From Nemophila menziesii (taxonomy: Eukaryota > Streptophyta > Magnoliopsida > Boraginales > Hydrophyllaceae): a DNA stretch of 64,000 nucleotides. Location: assembly GCA_029959085.1 (NCBI GenBank), contig JARWIR010000008.1:14866001-14930000 (forward strand), written 5' to 3'. The position numbers were made by a program, and so were the translations under genes. Under the pieces are notes generated by a model. The model was given only the letters and a program-made list of their open reading frames with translations. It did not search any database and was not told where the DNA came from. This document shows positions 30,890 through 42,861 of the stretch, in pieces; positions within the stretch are counted from its first letter, which is position 1, and each line of letters starts with the position of its first letter.

Positions 30890-32757
30890 TTTAGATTCGG
30901 CGTACCACTTGTTAAACATATCCACGGCAAACAGACTACAAATACAGGAAAAGAAGAATCTTGGAAAATACTTAGGAATCCCATTGTGTCATAAACAATC
31001 AAAGGTCGAAGCATTATAATGGATTGCGGAAAGACTCTTTAGCAAGACAGAGGGATGGAAAGCACACCTTTTATCGGAAGGAGGCAAGGAAGTCCTTATT
31101 AAAGTAGTTCTCCAGGCTCTTCCCGCACACTCTATGTCAATCTTTTCTTTTCCAGTTACCTTTTGTAATAAATTAATATCCGCAATTTCGAATTTTTGGT
31201 GGAATTCAGGTGAGAAATCTCGAATACACTGGCTAGCATGGGAAAAACTTGCTGTTAGCAAACTCCTTGGCGGCATGGGCTTCAAGGATTTTAAGCGCAT
31301 GAACACAGCTTTACTAGCAGCCCAGGCGTGGCGAATTTTAAACAATCCTGATACACTAGCAGCTCGCCTACTTAAAGGTATTTATTTTCCAAAAACTTCC
31401 TTTCTCGATGTTAAATTGAGACAATCTCGAACTTGGTCTTGGGATAGCTTAATAGAAGGTAGAGATATGCTTAAAAAATACGGCCGATTTCAAATAGGTA
31501 ATGGTAAACTGATTAATATCTGGAATGATAAATGGTTAGACACAGCATGGCAACTAGAATGTCCGCAGGGATGTCAATTAGAAAAACTACACGAACTCTG
31601 GAACGTAGATCTTTCAACTTGGAATACAGAATTAATAAGTGATCTATTTCCCGCTCCGATTATTCCAGTTATACTTAGAACGCGTTTCTTCCCGACTGAA
31701 GACCCTGACAAATTTATATGGCCACATGCAAAGAATGGAGACTACGTGACAAAAACGGGATACAAAATTCTTACTGATCAGGTTCTTTTCGAGGCACCTC
31801 ACCAATCAACAGGTGTACCGGAGGCAGATATTCTTTGGAAAACAATTTGGAGATCCAATACACCTACAAAGGTCAGAATATTTTCTTGGAAAGTTTGTAA
31901 TAATGCAATCCCGACAGGTACAAATCTAGAAAAAAAGGAAGTGTGAAGCCCAAATCAACTGTCGCTGGTGCACCGCAGATCAGGAAACAACGGAATATCT
32001 ATTGCTCAACTGTGGGGTATCAAAACTTATTTGGGCAGGATCGGCATTACAGATACGTGTGGACAACGTCGAACTAGACGTGGGCCACTGGTTCTTAAAA
32101 ATGGTTGAAATATATACGAAAGGAGGTTGGCAAAAGGAAGTTGTTATTTTCTATATTTTATTGATGATGTGGAATCTTTGGAAGGCGAAAATGAAGAGTC
32201 GACACAATAACTCAGATATTGATCCAGAAACAGTGATCTGTGCGACTAACTTTCAGGTACAGGAACACTTTGGTCCAAACTGGTTCAACAATGAACATCC
32301 AAATCTCGAGAATAACACTACGCTTATTTCTGGGAGTACGAGTCTCGAATGTACCACAACGCTCACACTCACGTGTGATGCGTCCTTTACACAAGCACAT
32401 CTCCCCTTTGGGATAGGAATTATTCAAATTAATACAGCAGATGGAACACAAGTTAATCATATGACAACGGCCAGCTGTAATTCTAGCGTGGAAGGGGAAG
32501 CTCTGGCCATCATTAAAGCGATTGAGATTGGACAACAATGGCCTCAACGAGAGAAAACTATTCTCTCGGACAACCTTGACTTGGTTCAGGGTATAAAGCA
32601 AACGTCGGCAACTAGATGGGATCTTAGACCATACATTAGGCATATTCACAAACTGGTCGGAGAATCGGGCTCAACTTTCTTCAAGCACATTCCCCGCAGG
32701 TTTAATGTAGGTGCTGATCGACTAGCAAAAGTAGCCAGACACAGGGCAACCGACTGA
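30890..32757 (+). pseudogene. LINE ORF2 C-terminal half: RT thumb, zf-RVT, RNase H
   Basis: KKNLGKYLGIPLCHKQSK, a stop, then LLSEGGKEVLIKVVLQALP, the RT end; ISNFWWNSGEKSRIHWLAW, GGMGFKDFKRMNTALLAAQA (31134-31946), then zf-RVT ILWKTIWRSNTPTKVRIFSW. A frameshift near 31940 leads to RNase H (32002-32757): LTCDASFTQAHLPFGIGI, the SVEGEALAIIKAIE glutamate, LSDNLDLVQ and HIPRRFNVGADRLAK. The catalytic D-E-D pattern is recognisable but the residue after LSD is N. One stop and one frameshift only, so younger than the 11.8-24.3 kb LINE. Confidence 0.88.
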
Positions 32758-32862
32758 TCTTTATCTATTGACACGTTTACTGACAGGTTCTCGAAACTAG
32801 GCATAGGATAATTTTGGTCCTTGAATCTTGTTGTAATATATGTACCCGTCCAAAAAAAAAAC
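30890..32862 (+). mobile_element. 5'-truncated L1-type LINE with RNase H (second LINE)
   Basis: C-terminal half of ORF2, 3' UTR and a poly-A tail (32852-32862). The 5' edge is approximate: RT-like reading appears from about 30890. The same family recurs on - at 42862-44070, sharing the terminal GTCCAAAAA. Confidence 0.85.
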
Positions 32863-33565
32863 CTTGAGTTGACGACAATCTCTTTTCTCTTAATTTAGTA
32901 GTTCCTACGTTGTCAAAATCTTAATTGGCATGTAGTAAATTAGTGAACATATGCTATTATAATTTAGGGTGAATAGTTTTTTGTTTTTGGGTTGGGTTAA
33001 GGGTGAATAGTTACAGGTCTTGGAAAATAATATATCAATTTCGAAGTAGTATTTTTTTTTTTTTTACTAAGAGACTATTAAAATCTTATAGTACTTAAAA
33101 AATATCCATAAACTATACAGGAAGAATCAATTATATTTTCATTTAATTCAACCACTTTCTTATCTATTTACATTTTTTTTTCATTCCTGTCAATTTATCT
33201 CTTTTGAAAGGACAAAAGAATTCCTTTAATCAACTTAGAACGAATAATTAGATTGTTACCTCAGTTAAATGTAAAAAAAATCAACTTAGAACGAAATCAG
33301 TCAACAAGGAAGCTAAAGAAGATATAACTTTGTTTTTTATGTTGGTTTTTCCATATTAAAATTCGTATTCAGTGTTGTTTTTTATTACATGCACTTACTC
33401 AAAGATTCATTGTTAATTTTTGCTACTAAAAACCCTATTTTTTGTACAATACTTAAAGAGTTTAGATCGACACTACTCAGTGATGTCGTGTTATTACATG
33501 TCACTGAGTATGGATAGTACTCAAAAATTTCTTGTTTTCTGTAAATTTTAGTTTTCAAAAAGAAA
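32863..33565. other. AT-rich sequence without recognisable genes
   Basis: Contains a poly-T run near 33053-33065; nothing else supported. Confidence 0.5.
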
Positions 33566-33570
33566 CTCAG

Positions 33571-33897
33571 TGTTTTTGCTACCAATACTCAATGATTTAG
33601 TGTTATTGCATATTTATGAGTATAGTTCGTACTCAGTTTTTTAATGTCAATACTCAGTGATTTGGTGTTATTGCATTTCTCTGAGTATAGCTCGTACTTA
33701 GTGTTTTTGCTGCCAATACATAAAGATTTGGTGCTATTGCATTTCTCTGATTATAGCTCGTACTTAGTGTTTTTACTTCCGATACTCAGTGATTTAGTGA
33801 TACCATATTTCTCTGATATAGCTCGTACTTAGTGTTTTTGCTGCCAATAATCAATGATTTGGTGTTATTGCATTTCTCTAAGCATAGCCATTACTCA
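33571..33897. repeat. 65-66-bp tandem repeat, five units
   Basis: Units begin near 33571, 33637, 33702, 33768 and 33833, with shared phrases TGTTTTTGCTGCCAATACTC, GATTTGGTGTTATTGCATTT and GAGTATAGCTCGTACT. A degenerate related stretch precedes it from about 33470. Non-coding minisatellite. Confidence 0.9.
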
Positions 33898-35190
33898 GTA
33901 CTCTAGGTTGTTGCAGGTAATCGATGCAATTCTTTGGATGACACAAGGAACGGTAGATTGCAGGGTATTTATGTTGTTGTGGGGAAAGCACTACTGCTGA
34001 ATTGGTGGCATGGGGAACTACTCGTATAAACCAAAAATAATTAATGAGATGAGAGCAGCAATCGTGAGGAAGTTGTAGCTCTATAAGATTTATTCGCAAC
34101 GAATTGAATTAGATATTGGTTACGTAATGTTAAACTTGTAAATTTTTGACGTATTTTTTAGTATTAATGTTTGTGTTAATATGACGTGTATGTTAATATG
34201 ACGTGTATGTTAATTTTTTTTAGTGAGTTTAATGACAAATTCTCTGAGTACTCAACAGAACTTCTGAGTTTTTTTATAGATGTTGAGTAAAACGTACAAA
34301 TTCATAAAACCTTTTATATTATCAAAAAATAATAAACAACGCTTAATCAAAAGAAAAAATTTAACTTAAAAAAATATAAATGAACCTATTACAAAGTTAA
34401 AAATCATTAAAAATAAAAAAAATTACACCATTACATAGCTTCACCTCCGCGTGTCAATAGCTTCGTCTTATATTATATAGATCTACTGATATGGACGATA
34501 AGCTCGAAAACTACTCGGTCAAAGGGATTCACAAAACGGATCTTTAAAAAGCTTCATACGACTTGAAAGGTGGCGGCCATGGCTGGAGTTCCAAAAGCTT
34601 GAAACGTGATATTGATGAATGAAAAAATGCTCACTCGAAGGGATTTCACATAACAAAAACACCATGGACGAATCTCGCTTGAAAGCTTCATGAACATTGA
34701 CTCAATGGACGACCAATGAAAATTCTGCCATTAGATCTTCAAAAAGCTTATGGCTTTTTTTAACCCTACTTAAACTCTAAAAAATGGGTTCTTAAACTCT
34801 CGAAAATGTTGGAGATTAGTTCGGCCATTGAAGCCATGGACCCAAATAAAATATTGGAGATATGTTCGACGAAATGATTTCATTTTATCTGACAAAGACT
34901 AATATTTAGTCTTTGCATGGATTGAGAAATTATGAGGGATAGGATTATGGATGGAAATCAAACGGAATAGATCAAAACAAGGTCATCTGGAAATTTTCTG
35001 ATTATTTTCGGAATGGAAAAATCAATTCCAATTTCGTTCTGAAAAAATTGGGAAATATATAATCAATTCAACGAACACAATAATATTGATGTGAATGGTG
35101 TGATATGAGCAATGGGGAAAGTCATGACAGAAACATTTGGCACAGACTGGAGTAAACTACCTTAAAGTTATGGGGGGGTACTCTAGATGA
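33898..35190. other. Unassigned AT-rich region
   Basis: No conserved frame. It may include the 5' side of the LINE relic that follows. Confidence 0.4.
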
Positions 35191-35199
35191 TGATAATAG

Positions 35200-35700
35200 T
35201 AATATTTAGGACACATGGAAGGGCGTGATAGTATTGTCCTTATATCTTGTGATGCATCATTTATGAAAAAGTGAGACCCAACAGGTATTTGGATTGTGAA
35301 GTATGGCATAAGAATCGGGGATAGGACAGTACATTCTCGATATTTTTTTGGCTCTTCTGCTATAGAGAAAGAAGAACACGTGGTGTTTGAAGCAATGAAA
35401 CTATACAATAATTTACCATAAATGTAGTAGGCGATTTCTCTGATAACCTTGAAATAAATTAGGGAACGAGATTGACATCAACAACAACTTGGGTTATGCA
35501 GCCGGTGATGAAGAAAATAAGGAATTTGGAAAACTTATTGGTCTTGTTACGTTTCATAATCTCCTTAGACTCTTCAACGGGCAAGCCAATCATATTGCGA
35601 GGAATGCTAGGCAGACGACCGACTCAAGGATGGTACAAGATGCAGTGCATAAGATGTTCTCGAGATTAGGGATTGAATAATCCAAGTTCTTTTATTGTCT
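35200..35700 (+). pseudogene. LINE RNase H relic
   Basis: Broken frames give CDASF-like HDASFMKK, then DRTVHSRYFFGSSAIEKEEH and VVFEAMKLYNNL, then LLRLFNGQANHIARNARQ (35489-35680). This is the RNase H end of an L1-type LINE (PRxxNxxADxLA). Old and frameshifted. Confidence 0.6.
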
Positions 35701-36290
35701 GTTATTCTAAAAGAAAAAGTTCTTAATATTTCTTTTTTGACATTTATGGGTTGAAACTGAATGTAAATACTTTTAATCGACCCTTTTGGTTATTAGTAAT
35801 TCATTATTGACCCATTTGAGTCAAATGCAAATGTAATATCCTTATTTGATCCATTTGGGTTATTAGTATTTCTTTTTAAATCCCTTTGGGTTGAATTTGA
35901 ATGTCATTTTATATTTGATCCTTTAGGGTTGAATGTTGAGTTTAATATTTTTTTTACATCATCCTTATCAATTCGTGCTTAGATGAACTCGTACGGTTTA
36001 AGTTACAAAAATATTGGGTTAGTTTTTTAATAAATAAAGATTATTAGGGTCTTTTTAAGGTAAAGAGAATGCAAGTAGTTTATCTTCCCCGAGCTCACAT
36101 GTTAGCCAAACACTCTATTTAATATTGTTTCAATACTCAACAAATCATTTTTAACTATATAATCATTGATTACCTCAGAAATATGTTTTACGTGTTGAAA
36201 TATTTTAAGCAAATATTATTATGTTTTAATTACTCTATCTCACATTGGTTTAAGTTGGTTTGATATTAATAATTCTATCATATAAAGAAA
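35701..36290. other. Non-coding, with short TTTGATCCATTTGGGTT phrases
   Basis: Three to four loose repeats of a GAYCCWTTTGGGTT phrase between 35780 and 35940. No gene. Confidence 0.5.
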
Positions 36291-36299
36291 GTGTCAAAC

Positions 36300-37229
36300 C
36301 CATATATAAGGCAATGGCACAGTATAGCACACCAAAGCATGGTATATTGCACATAGGAATTAAGAAGGCTTGACGCGCTCTATATATAGGTCATACAGCA
36401 AGTACCTATAAGGTATACCACAATTTGAAGAAACAATTCATTCGGAACACCACAAATAATCATGGTATACTATAAGATACAAGATCAGCTCTAAATTTGC
36501 CACTTGACTTATATCCATTGGGGATATCTTATATATATTAAACACGTGACTTTTGACCGTTGAGGACTATTTTCAGCTATAAATTGAAACTCATACAAGG
36601 CATTAACCACACCATTCATATACCAATATCAAGAGCATTAATTGTGATCATTAAAAAAGGTTTCAAGAGTTATTCAAGTCAAGTTCATTTGTTGCAAAGC
36701 TATATACTCTTTAGGAGTTATACACTAAATTGTTCCACCACCAAAACACTTGTTCTTCCTCCTAATTCTAGTCATTATAATATGTAAAGAGAGTGTGTGA
36801 TTATAGTGATTATACTTGGTGGCCTTGTGTTACGATAGTACAAGAGTTTGATTTGGGATTACAAAATGGTTGTAAACGACTATTGTATTGTCACCCTGGT
36901 TCAAAGAAACATGGATATTAGTGGACACTCTTTCAAAATCCTAAGGTTTCCATAGACCTAAGGTAGTGTACTAAGCCTCCAATAGCAGAACCATTTATAT
37001 ATTTATGTGTATGTCTCTATTCCCTACCCTCTTTAGTTGCTACACTATATATGTTTGATAATATACTCATATGAATATTGTATTTATAGTCATCTATAAT
37101 AATTCTATCAAGCATATTGTTAACTTGTAAACTAGGGGAATAGGATTTAAATTAGCTTTTGATTTTATTTACTTGAAATAAAATCAGTCGATTAATTTCC
37201 ATGGTCCTACTCACCCCCTCCTTTTTACA
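36300..37229 (+). mobile_element. Diverged LTR relic related to the 53-63 kb copia-type family
   Basis: Shared, collinear phrases with LTR 53206-54913: TGACCGTTGAGGACTATTTT / TGACCGTTGGGAGCATTTTG, CAGCTATAAATTGAA, CTCTTTAGGAGTTA, ACTTGTTCTT, AATCCTAAGG, AGGTAGTG, and the end CCTACTCACCCCCTCC / CCTATTCACCCCCCCT. Borders are approximate; no target duplication is found and no primer site follows. Confidence 0.6.
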
Positions 37230-38345
37230 ATATATATTGAATAGCATCACCCCTATATATGGGTGTGTAAGAGTTCAAAACTTGATACAAAGCCCGATGT
37301 GTGGGGACAAGTTATACACCTAATACTATATCTAAGGACTTTTTATCTCGGGTTACACAACCTTTAATACAATTGGGAATTGATAGGATTATTTGCCACG
37401 CCCTTTATATATTTGAGCATAACCATCGAGCACAACACCCTACATCACATAAGTCTCGAGCATCTGGCAATAGTTTTGTTCGCAGGATATAATTTCCACG
37501 TTACAACTACCTCCAGTAGAATTTTCTAATTTTACAAACTCACCCATGATAATAGATACAATAAGACGTGGATGATACCATTACTTAATCAAGTATGCAA
37601 ACTAACTAACTTGACCTTGGTTCTACTTGGCACATGTGTAATAACTGGCTACTTTGAAAGTTATTTAATAGTTTCTAGCCTACATTGTCTTTTTACAAAC
37701 ATTTGAGGTAAATACTATCATATCTATCTTCAACGTAGAAAACCCTTATGTTTTTCCTACAACTTTTTTTCTCACTGGATTCTATTTGCGAGGATCCATC
37801 ATAAACCCTTAATTGGGTGCTAACATTTTTTTACAAGTTCACATATATAGTTTCCAGGTAGATCAAAGGAATTAATCCAAATGTGGCATAGTTCCATCTT
37901 AGCATGATATATGAAGAAGCTCATTATTGCCTTATCAACAAGCCAACTAATGTCAGAGATATAGATATTTTATTAAGGTAGACTGTTGTTATCATGTGTA
38001 TTAGATCAACGATTTACATCCAAGATATTTTTAAACACTTGAGGTGATTATTATGTATGTTACTCCTAAACTAAATTTCTAAATATATTTTGAATTACAT
38101 TTGGTTTTAAAAAAAATAAAAAAATAAGATGGAAGTGCTGAATCACTAAAACATGTGAAATTCTAATTTTTATTATTTTATAAAAAAAATTAATTTTTGA
38201 ATTCCCTTTTATAATTTAACAAAAAAAATTATCTCTTGGAAGAAAAAAATCATAAAGTAAACCATATATGTTTAATTTCATTAGATAGTGTTTGATGTAT
38301 ATTGAAAATAATTCTAAATATTAAGAGACTTTTAAAGTTTGTTAG
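37230..38345. other. Unassigned AT-rich region
   Basis: No frame or repeat recognised before the second MULE. Confidence 0.5.
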
Positions 38346-38444
38346 ACTAGGTTTGATTTTATTTTATTTTTAGCACTATTTTAATAAAAAAAATTAGCAA
38401 ATTGGCACAAGAAAAAAAAAATATTGCGAAACTGGCACAAGGGC

Positions 38445-38605
38445 GGTAGTCGTCCTACTGCCCTTACTTAATTAACGAGGAAGGGTTGCGGTCAACACAC
38501 AACCCTTAGTTAAATACTGATTAAGCGAAGGGCGGTGGTCAACTCACCGCCCATAGTGTAAATTTATTTTTTAGGAGGGCGGTAGGCTAGCTACCGCCCT
38601 TCTTC
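38445..38605. repeat. Left subterminal palindrome array of MULE copy 2
   Basis: Four palindromes with AGGGCGG/CCGCCCT-like arms, some decayed (GAAGGGTTGCGG..CAACCCTT), at ~45-bp spacing. Confidence 0.8.
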
Positions 38606-38677
38606 CCAGAGAATATATCTGCAATTTTCTTAAGAACTCCCATTACGGGAGTTCTCTCATTAGCTAAAACCGCCCAA

Positions 38678-38704
38678 CCCCCCCCCCCCCCCCCCCCCCC
38701 CCCC
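38678..38704. repeat. Poly-C run of 27
   Basis: Homopolymer in the PMD leader. Copy 1 has only short C runs at the matching place (about 5030-5050), so it expanded in this copy. The length may be a sequencing or assembly estimate. Confidence 0.9.
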
Positions 38705-39355
38705 TTCGCTGATCCGCCGTGCCGCCGCCACCAACCACCAAATTCCGAGGCAAGCAACGCTATTCAACCACTCACCACTCAAGCACAATCCTCCATCCAT
38801 CATCCTAAGGTTAGGGTTTTTAAAACCCCCTTTTTTTCAATTTTGTTTTATGTATTGATTTTGATGATGTATTGCATGCTATTATTTTAGTGTAATGTGT
38901 TTAATTTCGTTTTATATTGATACAAAAATTATTAGATTAAATTCAAAGTTTTAGATTATTGCACAATTGGTCCTTGTTTAATTTTGTAATTGCAATACTA
39001 ATCTTTATAATTGCCCTACTTGTTTAAAGTATTAGCTTTGTAATTATTTATACATTCTGGGACTTGAATTTTAGGTAATTTCACAATTGGTCCTTATAAG
39101 TTTTGATAATTGCACAATAGGTCCTTTTAGAGTGTAATAATTGCGCAATAGGTCCTTTTAAGTATATATTAATTGCAAAACAAACTCTTTCTTTGATATT
39201 AGTCAAATGTACAATTAGTGTCTTGCATTTTAATTAATTACACAATTTGGTCTTTTTAGTTTTAGGTAATTGCACAATTGGTCCTTTTTATTAAAAATAA
39301 TTGCACTATTGGTCCTTTTATTAATTTAACGGTTTATGTTTTTTGCTAGTTTTTT

Positions 39356-41105
39356 ATGGCATCTTCTAGTAGCAATCCAGACGCGGTTTTATGGAGACAA
39401 AGGGAAATTTACCCATAAATCCGAAGTCGTGACTAACGTAAGTTAATTACTTCAAATATAAAATTTATTTAAGTTTATTTGTTAATTATTTGTTTTTGTT
39501 ATTAGGGCTGATATGAAGGTGTGACGGTCAAGCCAATCTCCACTACCCCGTGGGATTTGGACCCAAGGGTAATTCCTTTCGTTGAAGAAGCTAGGTTTGG
39601 GGAGATTCGTAAAATATCGAGGATCGTGTTGGACCACGCGTTGATCTCTGCGATGGTCGAAATGTGGAGACGGGAGACCCATACTTTTCACATGCCCGTA
39701 GGTGAGATGACCGTCACCTTAAGAGATGTTTCGATGATACTAGGTATACCTATCTGTGGTCGTGTAGTGACCGAGACCGACCCGGCCTACTTTGACTTTG
39801 AAGAAACATGTTTGTATTTATTTGGAATGGTACCGCCAGATGGGGGAGATGGTCGTAAAGTTATCAAGGTTCATTGGTTAAGGACGAATTTTGGGGATAA
39901 GAAACCAACCGAAGCCGCATATGACACGGTTTTACGCTATTTTGCTAACGCATACATTTTGCATTTATTCGGTACATTCCTTTTCCCATCCGGTAAAAAA
40001 AACACAGTTCTGACGATGTATATGTCGTTGTTGAGAGATTTGAGGCAGACCCAGACTTATGCTTGGGGTGCGGCAGTATTATCGTACTTGTACAGTGGCC
40101 TTTGTAGTGCTTGCGAGGGGAACATGGCAACCCTCAAGGGGTGTGGTCTTCTCTTGCAGGTATTTCTTTCATTTATTACTCGTGCTATGGTATAAAGTTA
40201 TAATATTTGTTTCGATTCCTTTTCTTGCAGATATGGTGTTGGGACTATTTGCATGTTAAACCAACGTTATTCCATTATGCCGTAAACGCTGGTTACGGTC
40301 CCGCTAGTGTCTCGTAAGTGAATTGTATAACGTTCGTGTATTAATTACTAATAATGAATTATTAATTATTATTTTTTTGTAGTTGGAATGGTGCAAAAAC
40401 CTGGGTCAACAGTTGCGGTAGAACTTTACGCATTTATCGAGACGATTTAGATATGCAAGAAGCGGACCAGGTTATTTTTTTCAGGATTAGCTGAAAATGT
40501 ACACATTTCTAATGATTTATATTTAATTAGGTTACTTGGATGCCCTACGAGGGTGCTCGATCGACAGGAATACCTATGTGTTGTACCGTTGATTCATTTC
40601 AACAATGTAGAGTGGTACCGCCCCGACCGTGTTTTGAGACAATTCGGGTACATTCAAGATATTCCCAGACCTATCGATCAATCCCAAGATCGATATCATA
40701 CCTCCATGGATCGAATAGGTAAGTCTCACGAAGTTTGGAGAGTAAAATATGATCGGGAGATCTGAATTTGGAATGAGGCGGAGTATAATAGGTTAGAGAA
40801 CCTAGTTCAAGGGTTTGGGTGTACTCCAAGGTATGAGGCTTGGTATCGGGCAAATTCAAGGATATATATTTCCCCTGCTCAAGGTCGAAACGAAGGACAA
40901 GGTCAAGATACCGGTTACCATCCTCGGGGAGCTCAACTTCAAAGACTGGTAATAAATTAAACCTTCTTTTGTTTTAGGATTATATTGAGATTTTTTGGAT
41001 ATTGACAGGTTCGATCATCTGTTGACTTGGCGTATCGTATTTCAGACCCGGGTGTCACTGTTGATGATTTGAGAGCTCCCGTAAGACAAATGTTGACATA
41101 TGCTG
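39356..41105 (+). pseudogene. PMD pseudogene in MULE copy 2
   Basis: Exons by comparison with copy 1: from 39356, 39506-40159, 40231-40313, 40383-40470, 40531-40948, 41009-41105; splice borders are kept. Lesions: an extra base in exon 1 after LWRQ giving an early stop; CGA to TGA at the start of exon 2; loss of 31 bp in exon 5 after YEGAR; another CGA to TGA near 40763. Exon 2 is still open for 224 codons (DLDPRVIPFVEEARFGEIRK onward). It keeps 3' codons (DDLRAPVRQMLTYAGE) that copy 1 lost. PMD function as noted for copy 1; this copy is dead. Confidence 0.9.
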
Positions 41106-41510
41106 GAGAGGAGGTGTGGATGTGTTACCCCGCTCATAATTCTTTTTTTTACCCTTTTCACGCGAAGTAGAAGATTGCGATTCACGAATTTCTTTAACCA
41201 CGGCGTAAATCTCAATAGCATGGTATTGACCGTTTCTCACCCCACAAATCATCGGATTAATCGTGTCCTCCCCAACATCTATAGCATGATACCGGGGAGG
41301 GTTTGACAAAACCGGACATCGGCATTTCAAATCGAAAATAACTTCTTTTGCATTCCAATTACAAGTCGAACATAGGGCTTGTTTTAAACCAATCAACCCT
41401 ATATCTCCTCCGGTCATAAATGGTTTACAATTACCCCCGGAATACTCAACAACACTGTTACCACTAAGAACAACATCTCCTCCATAAAAACATATCCACA
41501 TAAAACTCAT
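41106..41510 (-). pseudogene. MULE transposase N-terminal fragment (copy 2)
   Basis: MSFMWICFYGGDVVLSGNSV to KKKNYERGNTSTPP, about 131 residues, over 90 percent like residues 1-133 of the copy 1 transposase. DNA-binding and catalytic domains are deleted. Confidence 0.92.
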
Positions 41511-42062
41511 ATCTACCTAAACCCCAATACAAACAAAATAATCAATAGCAAATCGAATACAATATATAAAACCTAATTTAACCTACTAATTGTTAGAAAC
41601 AAGCTCATACAACTAATTAACACACACAACTACTATATACCCCTAAAAAACCCTAGTTTTTCTTGCATATATATGGTATATATAAACACAAATGAATAGA
41701 ATAATTACCTTCAAGATGAATGGACCAAGGATTTGATGAAAAAATTGAAGATTTTGGGTGTGATTTGAAGGGGGTGAGTGTGTGAGAGAAAAGGCGTATT
41801 GAAATGGAAAGAAAAGGAAGAAGGTGGTGTTTTTAACCTAATCTCGGGGAAGGGCGGCGGTCAATGGGCCGCCTTTACTTAAAATGTAATTAACTTAGGC
41901 GGTCTATCGATGACCGCCCTTCTTTCTTAAACATATTTTTAATTAAGGGTGGTATCACGGATACCGCCCTTGTGCCAGTTTCGCAAATTTTTTTTCCCTT
42001 GTGCCAATTCGCTAATTATTTGTTAAAATAATGCTAAACATAAAAAAAAACTCACTAGGTTT

Positions 42063-42861
42063 AAGTAACTTAGTCTCCATAGGTGTTCGTTCATGTGTAT
42101 TAGGCTAGGTTTAAGTAAAAACAGTCATACTCACGTGATATGTGGTTTGACTTTGAGTATTGACCGGTAGTCTAGCCTAGATCAGTGGGCGCATGTGTGC
42201 CACGTGTTATAGCCATTTATTAATTTCCTATACAAAAACCGTGTGAGCCGTAGAATCCATTAGGTTGATTTTTAGTTAATGCGATTGATTCATAGATTCT
42301 TAATCGATGCAAGTACCGTTAGAGAGTAGGGCTTATCAATGGACGAGGTATGTCCACTTGGTGAGACCTGAAACCACATCGACATACCCTTTTTTTTTTG
42401 GTCAAATACCACATCGACATTAGCTACTCCTAGGAACTTCCTTCCTACTTCGAATATACTCGCATATCCATAATTTATTTTTCGAACCACAAGTCTCTAT
42501 GGGTATTCCGCCCCCAAGTTGCTTTTTACTGAAAGGCTTCGGTGAGTTTGCACAATAATTTCATCTCTAACTAGTAGAGCCTTGATATCACTGAAAGTAC
42601 AAGCAACAATAGTCGTGCAACAATAATTAATTAACATTAAATATATTATTAATTATTAATTGGAATTAAAATTTATAATTATTCCACAATTATTGAAAAT
42701 TATTGAAAAAACTAATTCAACAATCAATTTTTAAATTGAATTTTTTAAATCTAATTCTAAAGACTTAGAATAAAAATTTTGGGTTATGCTTCCAGGAGCA
42801 TAGAAATGGATCATAATTTTGTTATAAGTAGTATGAACCCTTATCGATCAAAAAGGGTTTA
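42063..42861. other. Unassigned sequence between MULE copy 2 and a LINE relic
   Basis: AT-rich, with a TTAATTATTAAT-rich stretch near 42620-42740; no gene. Confidence 0.5.

Larger units (their letters stand above)
38355..42053. mobile_element. MULE with PMD pseudogene, deletion derivative (copy 2)
   Basis: Exact 9-bp duplication ACTAGGTTT (38346-38354 and 42054-42062). Same ends and palindrome arrays (about 38445-38605 and 41850-41970) as the 4665-10032 element. The PMD region is collinear. Most of the transposase is absent: the PMD last exon is joined near 41105 to the transposase N-terminal part at a shared GAGGTGTGG. 3,699 bp, non-autonomous. Confidence 0.93.
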
